Positions 1 to 9,836 of a DNA stretch of 64,000 nucleotides are shown one piece after another. Source of the stretch: Haliclona indistincta. Its lineage: Eukaryota > Porifera > Demospongiae > Haplosclerida > Chalinidae. Under the pieces are notes generated by a model. That model was not told the DNA's origin. It made no database searches and saw only the letters and a list, made by a program, of their open reading frames with translations. The first letter of the stretch is position 1, and each line of letters begins with the position of its first letter. The translations under genes and the position numbers were made by a program. The stretch lies in NCBI GenBank assembly GCA_964017065.1, contig OZ024790.1, positions 2,040,631 to 2,104,630 on the forward strand, read 5' to 3'.

Positions 1-181
1 ATAACTCCTTGGCCTTCTCTCTATCTCGGAGCTCTCTCTTTCTCTCCTCTTCTGCCTTCTTAGCAGCTGCCTGGAATAATGAAACAATATCATAACAATG
101 TAACAACAATAACACAGAAATATATTAGAGGTTCATCAAAATATGGCTTGCTCAAGACAACCAAAAATAAATGTTGTAATA

Positions 182-317
182 GTTCGACAGGATCTACGCG
201 ATTTAGAATAGAAGCCCGAGAGTCGTTGCTATATAGCATCTGAGTGTAACGAGGGCGCTATGGTAACGGCGCGAGGGCTTCTTGATTGCGTAGATCCGAT
301 TGGATGCGCTGTCTAAC
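182..317. repeat. Palindromic element, family A copy 1
   Basis: This is an imperfect inverted repeat. The left arm starts near 182 (gttcgacag) and the right arm ends near 317 (ctgtctaac). The arms share the skeleton ggatctacgcgattt..gaagccc and meet around a short centre. The left arm lacks about 12 bases present on the right. The element resembles the one at 9501-9629, including the flank that follows it (tagcaaca..aaacagaa). It is probably a mobile palindrome or the end of a larger transposon. No coding role is visible. Confidence 0.7.
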
Positions 318-1002
318 TGATTTAGACCATAGCAACATTAAACAGAAATGTCGCGAACCACAAGCCAGCGCAGTAGAATTAGTAAAAACTGAAGCGCACA
401 AAACCGTTATCTGTGTCGTGTGGTGAGATTCCATGACGACAGTAAGTCACGCAGCTATCCAACACTATTGGTCAACATCACATAGTTGTGGTCTAAAGGA
501 CTGTAGAGAATACTGCAACAAGATCAGATGAAACAGTCACAAATAGCTGAAATATAATGGATTAGTGTTTTAAAGAATAAAAGTAAGAAACTTCGTCTAC
601 ATTGAGTTCGAGAGCGACTTCATCAACTAATTCTAGAGGAACTAGAAGAGTGGATGATTGGTTAGCTCTGGGGACAACAGAGATAAGATTAATAACCCAA
701 CTATTATGTTCAACAACTTGATCTGAAAGGGTCTGTCAGAGACAGGACTAGACATTGTTGCACAATCACACTTTGTACTCTGAACACATGTATTATTAGT
801 TTATCATTCCTGATTCTCACTGTTGCTGTGTTTATGCTGTTTATGTGTTTAGACAAGACAATGTCTACAACACAAACTTGACCTTAAATACACACACTAT
901 AAATTATACACAAATACTATATACTATCCGTGTGTTAGAGTATAGCTCAATGTTATTGACCAATCAGATTCATTAGATCCGAGGATCTATTTGCTGTAGA
1001 GA
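318..1002. other. Non-coding stretch with one half of a direct repeat
   Basis: I see no convincing gene here. Bases 677-840 are repeated in the same orientation at 2289-2443, starting with agataagattaataacc and running through actctgaacaca. The rest is A+T-rich sequence without a recognisable feature. Confidence 0.5.
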
Positions 1003-1065
1003 CCATCCGCGAACAGATAGAGTCCTTCCGCGAACAGATAGAGTCCATCTGTGAACAGATAGACC
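1003..1065. repeat. 21-bp tandem repeat, three units
   Basis: Three consecutive 21-bp units of the form ccWtcYgYgaacagatagagt start at 1003, 1024 and 1045. The period is a multiple of three, so minus-strand readings stay open across it as a seven-residue repeat. That explains the overlapping short ORFs here better than a real gene does. Confidence 0.75.
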
Positions 1066-1206
1066 ACAGTTTGCTTAGTGAAAGTGCATTCATAACAAGC
1101 CATAACATCATTATTACAAGACACATGATGAGAGGGCTTGTACACGTGTGAGCGTGAGTGAGTTCCAGAAACTTGCGTCGAAAAGCCACTAGCAGACACC
1201 ATAGCG

Positions 1207-1401
1207 ATGGCGGAAGGAGACGAGACAGAGTACCACCAAGGTGTAACAAGGCACGGGAAACCGTTTAGCGACGTACTCCAGCTAAACTTGCCTGTGTTTC
1301 CCATCGCTGAAGTACGGCCGTGTTCTTCACAAAACTATTTGCGCAGCGTCGAAAAATCCTTGTTGGATAGCAACGGTTGCTATACTCTAAGCCTGCTATA
1401 G
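1207..1401 (+). CDS. Short ORF, possible first exon of an unrecognised gene
   Basis: The 64-codon ORF starts in a reasonable context (agcgatggcgg) with MAEGDETEYHQGV. Its last codons run into the palindromic element at 1399-1532, which supplies the stop, so the natural 3' end is probably lost or spliced. I do not recognise the protein. The composition is hydrophilic, with no signal peptide or membrane segment. It may be chance coding, or the first exon of a transposon gene, because other palindromes of this family also lie beside short ATG-initiated ORFs (9725 and 59226). Confidence 0.2.
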   Translation: MAEGDETEYHQGVTRHGKPFSDVLQLNLPVFPIAEVRPCSSQNYLRSVEKSLLDSNGCYTLSLL

Positions 1402-1532
1402 ACCTCGGCCAACGGGATCTACACGGTATAGAAACCCTCGCGTCGCCATAGAACCTTCTCGCTACGTGCTCGGGTTCTATATGGCTTCCTCTCGGGTTTC
1501 TATACCGCGTAGATCCCATGGCCTCGGTCTCT
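1399..1532. repeat. Palindromic element, family C
   Basis: The inverted repeat has arms reading tagacctcggcc..gggatctac and their complement ending ggcctcggtctcta. Inner arms read cggtatagaaaccc and gggtttctataccg. The core ggatctacgcg..tagaa..ccc resembles family A (182-317, 9501-9629), which suggests related but diverged palindromes. Confidence 0.7.
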
Positions 1533-1800
1533 AACCTGAATGATAATTGTTTAATAGACTCATTACAACACAATGCAGCAATCAACCGGTGTACAATCAC
1601 AGACAGCAACAGTCACTAGTTGCTGTCTAGTTGTTGTTGAGCATAGGTAATGTGTCAGCTACATGTCACTAGGTATCATACTGTACATGTTTAATCCATT
1701 ATAGGTTATAGGTGGTGCCCATGGTCAGAGCAGAGAAAGAAACAGCATTACATCACTGGGTGTGACAGTATCTGTACCACTGCTGGTCAGTGACAGCGCT

Positions 1801-2769
1801 GTATAACACATCAATAAGGAGGTCTTCTAGTTCAGAAGAGCTGAGAGTGACAATTGGTATGCTCTGGAAGAGGCAGATCTGCACGAGGGTGTGATACAAC
1901 CAATCAAAAACCGGCAAGGACCGACAAAAGTCATTAGGTAGCAAGATTTCATTACTAAGCTATATAAACTAGTGCCCATAATAGACACAGAGGTCGGTAA
2001 AGAAACAGCATCACATCACCTTCCACTAAAAACCAGAATGTCATCTCCAGGTTTGATTTACACTGCTCTGTTCGCTGTATTTTCAACTGACTGTAACTTC
2101 GCAAAACGTCACCGTTAACTAGAAGTTCAGAATAATTATTCTTTACAAATTTTATACAGATCAGAAGAATGAGTAAATAGAGACCAACCCACGGGTCACT
2201 GGTTCAAATCCCACCAGAGCAGGAGAGAAAAGGCATCAAAGTATCTCAAAAAGCAAAGCCTACCAAGTCACGTAATAAGCACACAAGCAGAGATAAGATT
2301 AATAACCAAACTATTATGTTCCACAACTTGATCTGAAAAGGGACAGGACAAGACAGCACTAGACATTGTTGCACATCCGCACTTTGTACTCTGAACACAG
2401 TCTATCATTCATGATTCTCACTGCTGCTGTGTTTATGCTATAATATCTTTTCCAAGCAGTTCTCGTCTAACTGGTAACTGCGTCGTTTCAACTCTGCGAC
2501 AAGGGTCCTCCTCCTCAGCTATTGAGGAGGAGACTATGAAGAGAAAAGGATGGTACACTCTGGATGTGACAAATGACAGCAACTATCACTGTATTACACA
2601 TCAATAAAGAGGTCTTCTTCTAGTTCAGAAGAGCTGAAACAATTGGTATGCTCTGGAAGAGGCAGATCTGCACGAGGGTGTGACACAATCGATCAAAAAC
2701 CGGCAAGGACAAAAGTCATTAGGTAGCAAGATATCACTGCTAAGCTATGATATAAAGTAGTGCCCATAC
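1801..2769. repeat. Direct repeat pair (1801-1980 and 2591-2769)
   Basis: Two near-identical segments in the same orientation start at cacatcaataa.gaggtctt and run to agtgcccata. They differ by small indels and substitutions. Together with the pair 677-840 and 2289-2443 this shows that the first 2.8 kb contains an old duplicated block. The material between the copies (1981-2590) shows no gene. A box-B-like ggttcaaatcc at 2201-2211 has no convincing partner box A. Confidence 0.7.
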
Positions 2770-2858
2770 ACTTCTTTAGTTTTTTTTAATCTTATTATGG
2801 ATGCCAGTTGAAGGTATAGGACATTGACACAGCTAGCTATTAATTGTGTATTTTTCAG

Positions 2859-2975
2859 AAATCAGCTCTCAATGGACATGGAAGCTTTCACATACAAACA
2901 CATAGCCCAACAAGCAGAAAGAATGAGTGCCATTGAAGAGAAACTAGATTGTATGACCCAGTTCTGCCCTCAAAG
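2859..2975 (+). CDS. Candidate internal exon, helical segment
   Basis: A 117-nt open stretch lies between a good acceptor (tatttttcag, ending 2858) and a donor (caaag|gtatag, from 2976). It is divisible by three and encodes a charged helical segment containing MDMEAFTYKHIAQQAERMSA. This would suit a coiled coil in a multi-exon gene, but I cannot link it to a named family or to neighbouring exons. It could be a remnant, since the surrounding DNA is heavily duplicated. Confidence 0.3.
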
Positions 2976-3964
2976 GTATAGTAAAATAGACCACAGTAGT
3001 GCTCATAATTTAACTTCAAAGGTTATTGTTGCATTATTATTAAATGGAACTATCCTTCTAGTGCAGAAGAGCTACAACAAATGAGTGATTGGTATTCTCT
3101 GGATGATGCTTAGAAGAGCTGCAAGAGATGAGTGACTGGTACTCACTGGATAATGAAAGATGATGTGCTACCTGCACAGAATGATCTTGTTACATATTTG
3201 ATCACTAGAGTAACGAGTTCGGAGAGGCAGAGTGAGCTAGTGTAGACTTGGGAGAGACAACAAGGAAAAGCATGGGCCTGTCCTAAGTCAGCAAATACAA
3301 GAGTATAGAGGCCAACATTTTTATTCTTCCAAAAAATGAAATATTGATTATAATTTAACGAGGTTCATCCTTATTTGGGAGCTGTGATCGGTTTTCTTAA
3401 ACGTTATAAAGATGAATCAAGATACACTGCAAAAATGGACTACAATATCATATGAGTCACCATCACTCACCATCAAAGGTCAGCATTAAATGTGCATAAC
3501 CTAGTATATAGCAACACTAGCAGCCTTCACTGGCTATAGCATTGCACTGTCTTCCAAATTACTGATGTGAAAAAATAAATGGATGCCACTACTCCCTATA
3601 CATGTCTGCATTAGACCATGACATGTCAATTGACAGAGGAAAGAATACATGCACCCTGAATGAATGCACATGCACAAAGGTTACGTTTTGCTCTGTCATT
3701 TAATAGCTCTTTAACCCTCGGGACACATGTTTGAGGGTTGAGGATGGTATTTTCCTTAAATGTTAATAGGTTATATCCAATTTTTTTGATACATGTGGTA
3801 TGAATGTAAGAAGATCAATCTCTTTGTCTTTCTCTGCAACTGCAAAGGCACAGAAACAACAAATAAGTAAACTAAGAAAAGAAATAGCTGGCTTAGAAAG
3901 ACTTCATGCTGATGGCAAAGAAGGTAAATATCTATCTATATCTATATTTTAAATTTTTAATATT

Positions 3965-4095
3965 TATGAGAGTCTCAGAAAATACTGGACGCCAAGTTTG
4001 TCCATTCCAGGACGAAGTCAAGAAAGGCCAGGAGGAGGATGCAGCAGCGAAGGCGTTAAATCACGTACGAAGAGATGGTTGTGAAAGCCAGTGAA
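3965..4095 (+). pseudogene. Truncated copy of the gag-like ORF found at 8945
   Basis: The sequence tactggacgccaagtttgtc and the following gaggatgcagcagcgaaggc match the ORF at 8945-9205 (same order, small insertions, then loss of frame). Translated, both contain a GQE.DAAAK..L..VRR segment. This copy has no start codon of its own in context and loses similarity after about 4075. It is a decayed fragment of the same mobile or duplicated gene. Confidence 0.5.
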
Positions 4096-4380
4096 GCCCA
4101 AAGATACGAATGCAAGCAACAGTGTAGCAATGCAAGCAACAGTGTAGCAATGCAAGCAACAGTGACACCAGCAACAAATTTTCACAAATTTAGACTGATA
4201 AATTTCTATTCATTGGTGCTAGAGATAGAAAAGAAAAAATGGTGACATTTCCCAGAATGGATCAGTGTACAGGCCAAAAATATATAAAACAAGAAAGTTG
4301 ATGGGTCGGACAACTAATCATTGAGACCTGAAATTCCTGACTAAAGATAAGATGAAATAGGATCATTGTTATGTTTATAG

Positions 4381-6015
4381 AAGACCAGACACACACAGGG
4401 ATGAATGTGCGGCCAAGAAGAACAATGAGATGAGAAACACAGGAGTGCGCTGCACAGTGGAGTGGGCTCGTGGGAAGATCTACCCCGGTTTAGTGCTGGC
4501 TATTGGTAAGGCTTAATGTTCGCTTTATACGCTGTATCATTGCGGTTTGTGAGTATAAGGACTGAAAGTGAAGTTGTAAAAGCCACAGAAATGACTGGTG
4601 ATTTGGAAGAGAAGGCAGAGAAAAGCACTGAGAAGAATAGAAAAAAATCTAAAGGGAAGAAAGGGAAGGAAGAGAAGCTAGGAGAGGCTAAGAAAAGCAA
4701 GGAGAAGGAAAAGTGACCTAGGAAAAGAAAAGCTGACCAGGTCAACCGATATGACTAAATTTTAATTCATCACTACTACTGTCTTGTCAAAATTATGATG
4801 GTAGGTGATGTTCCTATTGCCTATCACTAGATGTCACTGATATTATCAGCAACTCTGGGAGGTATAATCAACCAGGCATGGCTCAGGCTATTCTTCATGT
4901 ACTTGCAAAGAAGGCAATGATAAATGTAGATGCCTTCCAGGAGATCGAAAAGTCCGTTTATACAATGAAATACTTATTTAATGGGAAGGTAAGAAATTAG
5001 TGTGAAAAAATTGGATATACTGCTATTGTCACACGGAGCAACAAGTGTGTCCATTAACATTTAATCCTCCTATCCAACGGAGGATTACAAACTGCTCACA
5101 TGAGAACTGAAAACTGCTCAAATGAGCAGTTTGGGAGTCTCACAGTTGAGTAAGAATTATTTTTTTACAAATTTAAGGTATTGAAAGAATTCTACTTGGC
5201 TTGCACTGTTCTGCCGGACTGTTTTCCAGGAAATGGCATGGCTCAGGCTATTCTTCATGTACTTGCAAAGAAGCCAATGATAAATGTAGATGCCTTCCAG
5301 GAGATCGAAAAGTCCGTTTATACAATGAAATACTTATTTAATGGGAAGGTAAGAAATTAGTGTGAAAAAATTGGATATACTGCTATTGTCACACGGAGCA
5401 ACAAGTGTGTCCATTAACATTTAATTCTCCTATCCAACGGAGGATTACAAACTGCTCACATGAGAACTGAAAACTGCTCAAATGAGCAGTTTGGGAGTCT
5501 CACAGTTGAGTAAGAATTATTTTTTTACAAATTTAAGGTATTGAAAGAATTCTACTTGGCTTGCACTGTTCTGCCGGACTGTTTTCTAGGAAATGGCATG
5601 GCTCAGGCTATTCTTCATGTACTTGCAAAGAAGGCAATGATAAATGTAGATGCCTTCCAGGAGATCGAAAAGTCCGTTTATACAATGAAATACTTATTTA
5701 ATGGGAAGGTAAGAAATTAGTGTGAAAAAAATTGGATATACTGCTATTGTCACACGGAGCAACAAGCGTGTCCATTAACATTTAATCCTCCTATCCAACG
5801 GAGGATTACAAACTGATCACATGAGAACTGAAAACTGCTCAAATGAGCAGTTTGGGAGTCTCACAGTTGAGTAAGAATTATTTTTTTACAAATTTAAGGT
5901 ATTGAAAGAATTCTACTTGGCTTGCACTGTTCTGCCGGACTGTTTTCCAGGAAATGGCAGCTTAAAAGACGCCGGGCTATATACATTGATTTATTATTAT
6001 CCTAAAAGTCTTTAA
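4381..6015 (+). CDS. Unrecognised multi-exon gene with tandemly multiplied exon (3' part)
   Basis: Inferred exons are 4381-4505, 4831-4988, 5178-5348, 5538-5708 and 5899-6015. A lysine/glutamate-rich open stretch at 4560-4716 may be an extra exon. Exon 1 reads GVRCTVEWARGKIYPGL and ends in phase 1 at a gtaagg donor. Exon 4831 begins in phase 1. The two middle exons are each 171 nt (57 codons, phase 0), framed by a tttttacaaatttaag acceptor and a gtaaga donor. They encode VLKEFYLACTVLPDCF followed by GNGMAQAILHVLAKK, with one residue (A or P) differing. The last exon begins the same way, then ends in a different tail with a TAA stop. The VEW..GKIYPG motif recalls small 'W.DGK.YPA' modules beside BEN-type domains, but I cannot name the family. 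Upstream exons are not identified. Confidence 0.4.
4876..5957 (+). repeat. 360-bp tandem triplication spanning exon halves and an intron
   Basis: Three head-to-tail units begin with gcatggctcaggctattc at 4876, 5236 and 5596. The period is exactly 360 bp, and the last unit carries one extra A. Units are nearly identical, so the event is recent. Each unit contains the 3' part of one exon, an intron, and the 5' part of the next exon, so each junction makes a chimeric exon. The breakpoints share ggca (ccaggcatgg upstream, aatggcagct downstream). Confidence 0.9.
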
Positions 6016-6619
6016 TGTATGGCAATATGAGCCATACATATGTGACAAGAAGAAAAGAAATCCGTTATTGTGTCCTGCAAATTCAGCGACTCTTGACAAC
6101 TTTCCAAAGGAGCTGTAGTTAAGAGACACGAGGAGCAAGGTGAGGGTAGTTGTAGGACAAGGTGTAATAAAGCACCAAAGGTGCAGTGCCTCGATGGAAT
6201 TGAGTGTCTGCATGCAATTGCGCTGACAACAGCCTTGCACACACTAATGAAAATTTTCTGTACCTATGGAGCCTCGCAAAATGCTCTGAAGGTATCATGT
6301 CACTCTCTGAATACACACAGGCAATAACAGATACAAAGAAGTGAAGAAGCTATGGCATAAGCCTTCAGGATCAAATTGACAAACTCCCTTTTTGCAACTG
6401 ATTGACAATCCAGAAACTAAAGGAGCTAAGACTAAAAGATACAGAGCAACAGGTTCGTGTAGACTATCCTCAAAAAGTGGAACAACTCCTCTCACCTAAG
6501 ACATAATCTTGAGACAAAGACATGTACTATTGTTAGGACTGTCAGCAAACATGTGTAGGAAAACACTTAAGGGTTATTGCTACGTTAGACATCAATGGGG
6601 ATCTCCCTCCATTGTAGAA
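6016..6619. other. Non-coding stretch
   Basis: No gene is recognisable. Bases 6172-6200 (agcaccaaaggtgcagtgcc) resemble the start of the CCTCGG-type TIR element found at 13111 and 33841, so a decayed fragment of that family may lie here. Confidence 0.4.
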
Positions 6620-6782
6620 GAGCTCATGGAAATGAATGACTGGTACTCTCTGGGTAATGGATGATGATGTGCTACCTGCACAGAATGATCTTCTCACAAA
6701 TTTGACCACAAGAGTAACAACAGGTGAGCTCGTTGGTTTCTTTATTATGGTTACTCTTTTACTACAACACTAGAGCTCTTAG

Positions 6783-6933
6783 GAAGAAAACCTACATGGT
6801 CAACCGAGGCAGTAAATATTTTGCTAGAGGGTGTTAACCTTTATGGAAAAGGAAAATGGCTAAAAATCTTTAACTCTTATTCTGGATCTTTTCCTCGTGA
6901 CACCATAAAGAGTTCAGAGAGGCAGGGAAATGA
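6783..6933 (+). CDS. Myb/SANT-type DNA-binding exon
   Basis: This open exon lies behind an acceptor (gagctcttag) and before a gtgagc donor. It encodes RKPTWSTEAVNILLEG followed by NLYGKGKWLKIF. The spacing of the two tryptophans, the central glycine (YGKGKW) and the 'W..E....L..GV..YG.G.W..I' pattern match the Myb/SANT helix-turn-helix, most like the telobox form of telomere-repeat-binding factors. The third tryptophan position is not conserved in the visible part. The preceding exon appears to end at 6722 (acaacag|gtgagc) in phase 1, compatible with this exon. It was probably a host or transposon DNA-binding protein. Whether it is still expressed is unclear, because the preceding open frame is short and broken. 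Confidence 0.5.
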
Positions 6934-7140
6934 GTGAGCTAGTGTAGACTTTGGAGAGACAACAAGGAAAAGCATGGCCCTGTCCCAAGTCAGCAAATAC
7001 AAGAGAATAGAGACCAACATTTTTATTCTTCCAAAAAAATGAAGTGATTATAATTTAACGAGGTTCATCCTTATTTGGGAGCTGTGATTGGTTTCTTAAA
7101 CGTCATAAAGATGAATCAAGATACACTGCAAAAATATATT

Positions 7141-7942
7141 TGTTTAGAAATGGATGTGGTAAAGTGTATGTTAATCGACTTCTTGATTTAGTTCTCGACT
7201 ATTATGGAAGGAACTACATAGTTCAAATATCTACAACAAGAAGCTCATGATCAGACTGGTGTGGTTATCCAGCTTTTGCTTCGCCGAAACAAGTCGATGC
7301 ACTCCATGGTAAATTGGATCACCAATACAACATTTTTTTCTTTTTAGGCGTTGTTGACATTCAGATTAAGAACAGAAATTGTGTCTTGTGTATTCCGCTC
7401 GTCAAATTGGAAATTGAATATACAGATGTTTGTGGATCAGTAAAGTTACTATTTCCACTCCTGGTCTCATCAATGATGTAGTTGCACGAATTGTGTTTCA
7501 CTTACAAACTTGGAATCTATAACTTTTAACAAGTGGAATTCTAGCAGAGAAGCCATTGTCCTTTATAAGAAACTTGTCTCTTGTAGGCGATCTACTCTTA
7601 ACTTGTGATTTAAGTAAAGATTCTTTCGTCATACTAGCCAACAGTGAACTTGATGAGCCAGATGAATCGTGCTCACCACGCTACTTAGATGACTATCGCT
7701 TTGGATGTATAGAAGGAAAGATCCATACATCACAAAGCGATAGTCAAATTCAGCTACAGATACAAGCTAACATGGTCTTATCCACAGTTGAGCAGTTAAA
7801 GCACCATGTCAAACAAGGGATTCCTATGCAGGAGATTCTTTATTTAAAAACTATAACAACCCATGGGATAGCTGTGTGTGCTACAGATAGAGATAATTTA
7901 CTACTACGATTGACAGCTGACTTCACCATCTCTAACAGATAG
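7141..7942 (+). pseudogene. Degenerate coding region of unknown family
   Basis: A broken reading begins near 7141 (LFRNGCGKVYVNRLLDLV..) and continues through several stops. It ends in a 128-codon open stretch from 7556 to 7942, which contains SFIRNLSLVGDLLLTCDLS and ends ADFTISNR. The amino-acid texture is protein-like, with alternating hydrophobic strands, but I do not recognise the family. The upstream stops and lack of clear introns suggest a decayed gene or transposon protein. If 7556 is a real start, the product would be a small soluble protein. Confidence 0.3.
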
Positions 7943-8036
7943 TCTCTAACAAGTGTGACACACAAATTATCAACTGACTAAGATGCAAGACATCTTACAG
8001 CCTACTATGGTCAACCATCCAATGAGTGCTGGTCAT

Positions 8037-8235
8037 TAATCCCAGACCAACGCAGTTAACTGCCCCAGTTAATATTGGTTTTGCCCCATGGCTTTTGACA
8101 AGAATCAATTAACACCTGCTCATTATGCTGCTTTCAATGATCTGAGAATCGAGCTCTCTGTATTTAAAGGATTTTAAAGTCCACTGACCAGTCCTACATT
8201 GTAATAGGGTCAGCTGGGTCAACCATTAAAAAGAA
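8037..8235 (+). pseudogene. Ankyrin-repeat gene fragment (copy 1)
   Basis: Frame-by-frame reading gives NQLTPAHYAAFN followed by DLRIELSVFKG, a typical ankyrin half-repeat ('TPaHyAa..'). It ends in a stop near 8175. A paralogous copy lies at 9837-10260 and is interrupted by a 175-bp MITE. The piece has no start codon or complete repeat, so it is a relic. Confidence 0.5.
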
Positions 8236-8944
8236 TTATAGCAAAAAAATCTTGAGTTGACAATATCTTGCTAAAGTCTCAAAATCACTTTGCGGACATT
8301 AATTATTTATTCTTTAGGCAGATAATCTAGTATCGCTTGGTGTCTTGCTTGGTCAAGTACTGATGGGGGAACATAGATGTCTTCCAAACATTACAAGCCT
8401 TAACCAACAGAGGTCATTGGTACCGGTAACGCATAATTACCTGACGTTATGACGGGTCCGATTTTATCATCTTTTTTGTTTTAGAAACAACGTACCACCT
8501 CTTCGTATACAGTGGGGCCACACGGATTTTATACGAGGAGATGCGTGAAGAAAGAAAATGTCGGTCAATAAAATCAACGTCTCGTGAATTAGTAAGATTA
8601 AAAAAAAATCGAGGACATTTTGCGACTTAAATGTGGAAGTTTGCTTTGAAGGACGGCGATCGTTGGAGTCACAGTCATGAATTTGTTCACAAGGCAACAA
8701 CATGTAGTAAACAAGAATTTTCAGCTATTATGGGCAATGCTGTCAATTTATTCATTCCCACATCTTCTGAAGTGCGACTGAAGGAGGAAAATAGAATCCT
8801 TAGAGTGAAAGTGGAAGATCCTTGTCTGGTACAGTAGTATATAAGCTGTAGATACTATAGATTTCTAGGTTTTGTGTAGTACACAATCTAGTTTTCTCTC
8901 TGCTTCTTTCACTGAAATCATCAAAACTTCGCATATACTTCGGT
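8236..8944. other. Mostly non-coding stretch with a short plus ORF at 8631-8837
   Basis: A 68-codon ORF (8631-8837, beginning MWKFALKDGDRWSHSHEF) is the only open stretch of note. It has no recognisable domain and no clear splice partners. It could be the first exon of an unknown gene or chance. Nothing else is seen. Confidence 0.25.
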
Positions 8945-9205
8945 ATGACGGATCCTACTCTCGACGTCCCTGAACCTGCAGCAGAGATGGCTGCGATGCT
9001 CAGAGAGATTCGAGAGTCTCAGAGAAGACTGGACACCAAGTTTGTCCAGGTCCTGAAAGGGCAGGAGGATGCAGCAGCAAAGGAGTTAAAGTGCGTACGA
9101 AGAGAGAAGATTAACACATACAGAAGAAATGGAAATGAAGAGCAAGCCATGTTCAATGAGAAGGTAGAGGACACTCTGGTGGCAGCCCAAACAAGCATAG
9201 GTTGA
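8945..9205 (+). CDS. Gag-like or coiled-coil ORF, retroelement-like
   Basis: The 86-codon ORF starts MTDPTLDVPEPAAEMAAML and continues through RESQRRLDTKFVQVLKGQ, a DAAAK..KCVRREK segment and EEQAMFNEKVEDTL. The acidic N-terminus followed by a heptad-like, highly charged helix resembles N-terminal gag or ORF1 segments of sponge retroelements. That assignment is from texture, not from a catalytic motif. A truncated copy at 3965-4095 shows that the unit is dispersed. The ORF ends shortly after the conserved helix, with no reverse transcriptase downstream, so this is probably a 5' fragment. Confidence 0.35.
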   Translation: MTDPTLDVPEPAAEMAAMLREIRESQRRLDTKFVQVLKGQEDAAAKELKCVRREKINTYRRNGNEEQAMFNEKVEDTLVAAQTSIG

Positions 9206-9269
9206 CTCCTATGATATGACAATCACAATCTTATTAACACAACACAATCAATGATGTTGTGTTCACTGA

Positions 9270-9465
9270 ATCAAGACCTTTATGATGCTTGCAAGAGAGG
9301 TAATGTGACAAGAAAGGAAATTTTGACACTAGGAGCTAATGTCAACCATTATGACCAATCAATGATGTTGTGTTCACTGAAAAGAACTCTATGATGCTTG
9401 TAAGAGAGGTAATGTGACAAGAATGAAGGAACTCTTGACACTAGGAGTTCAGTCAACCATGTCGT
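9270..9465 (+). pseudogene. Ankyrin-repeat fragments, two tandem copies
   Basis: Two adjacent degraded copies (about 9275-9351 and 9376-9465) read LYDACKRGNVTR.KELLTLG, the classic ankyrin pattern 'L..A...G......LL..Ga.vn'. Both share aatgatgttgtgttcactga upstream. Frames are broken in both. They probably belong to the same relic gene as the fragments at 8037 and 9837. Confidence 0.55.
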
Positions 9466-9500
9466 CTTAAATTTCAGCAAGAGATAGCTACTAAATAATA

Positions 9501-9629
9501 GTTAGACAGTGCATCCGATTTAGAAGCCCGAGGGCCGTTGCTATATAGCGTCCGAGCGTAGCAAGGACGCTATGGCAACGGCACGAGGGCTTCTAAATCG
9601 CGTAGATCCGATTGGATGCACTGTCTAAC
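9501..9629. repeat. Palindromic element, family A copy 2
   Basis: The inverted repeat starts gttagacagtgcatcc and ends ggatgcactgtctaac. Inner arms are gaagcccgagg.ccgttgc and gcaacggc.cgagggcttc, around the centre gtccgagcgtagcaaggac. The left arm lacks about 20 bases found on the right. The motif tagcaaca..aaacagaaa follows, as at 182-317, and a short ATG ORF follows at 9725. Confidence 0.8.
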
Positions 9630-9724
9630 TGGTTTAGACTATAGCAACAGCAAACAGAAACGACGCAAGTCAGTTGAAAATCAAACTAAGCTAGCAGCAA
9701 GTCACTTGTCTACGGTCTGCTATA

Positions 9725-9817
9725 ATGGACGACTACATTAGTGACGCTCAGTTTGTAGAGGCACTAGACACTTTCGAAGACATGTACACACCAACCTGCT
9801 TCATTAGCAGTGGCTAG
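9725..9817 (+). CDS. 30-codon ORF next to a palindromic element
   Basis: ATG at 9725 opens MDDYISDAQFVEALDTFEDM and stops at 9817. The acidic, helical 'MDDY.sD..F..AL..FE' texture looks like a genuine N-terminus rather than noise, but it is too short to place in a family. It sits about 95 bp beyond the palindrome at 9501-9629, the same arrangement as the ORF at 59226 beside palindrome B2. It may be the first exon of the transposon that carries the palindrome. Confidence 0.3.
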   Translation: MDDYISDAQFVEALDTFEDMYTPTCFISSG

Positions 9818-9836
9818 TGTCCTTCTGGACCACCAT

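Larger units (their letters stand above)
3100..7140. repeat. Dispersed direct repeat (3100-3450 and 6620-7140)
   Basis: The segment with gatgatgtgctacctgcac and then acaacaaggaaaagcatg..aacgaggttcatccttattt occurs twice in the same orientation. The second copy (6620-7140) has about 190 extra bases (6723-6905) that include the Myb/SANT exon. The duplication therefore brackets the exon-multiplied gene at 4.4-6.0 kb. Bases 3451-3960 hold no recognisable gene. Confidence 0.7.

Noticed and set aside
2161..2225. tRNA gene or tRNA-derived SINE
   Set aside because: ggttcaaatcc at 2201 fits a B box, but no A box, acceptor stem or cloverleaf could be assembled around it.
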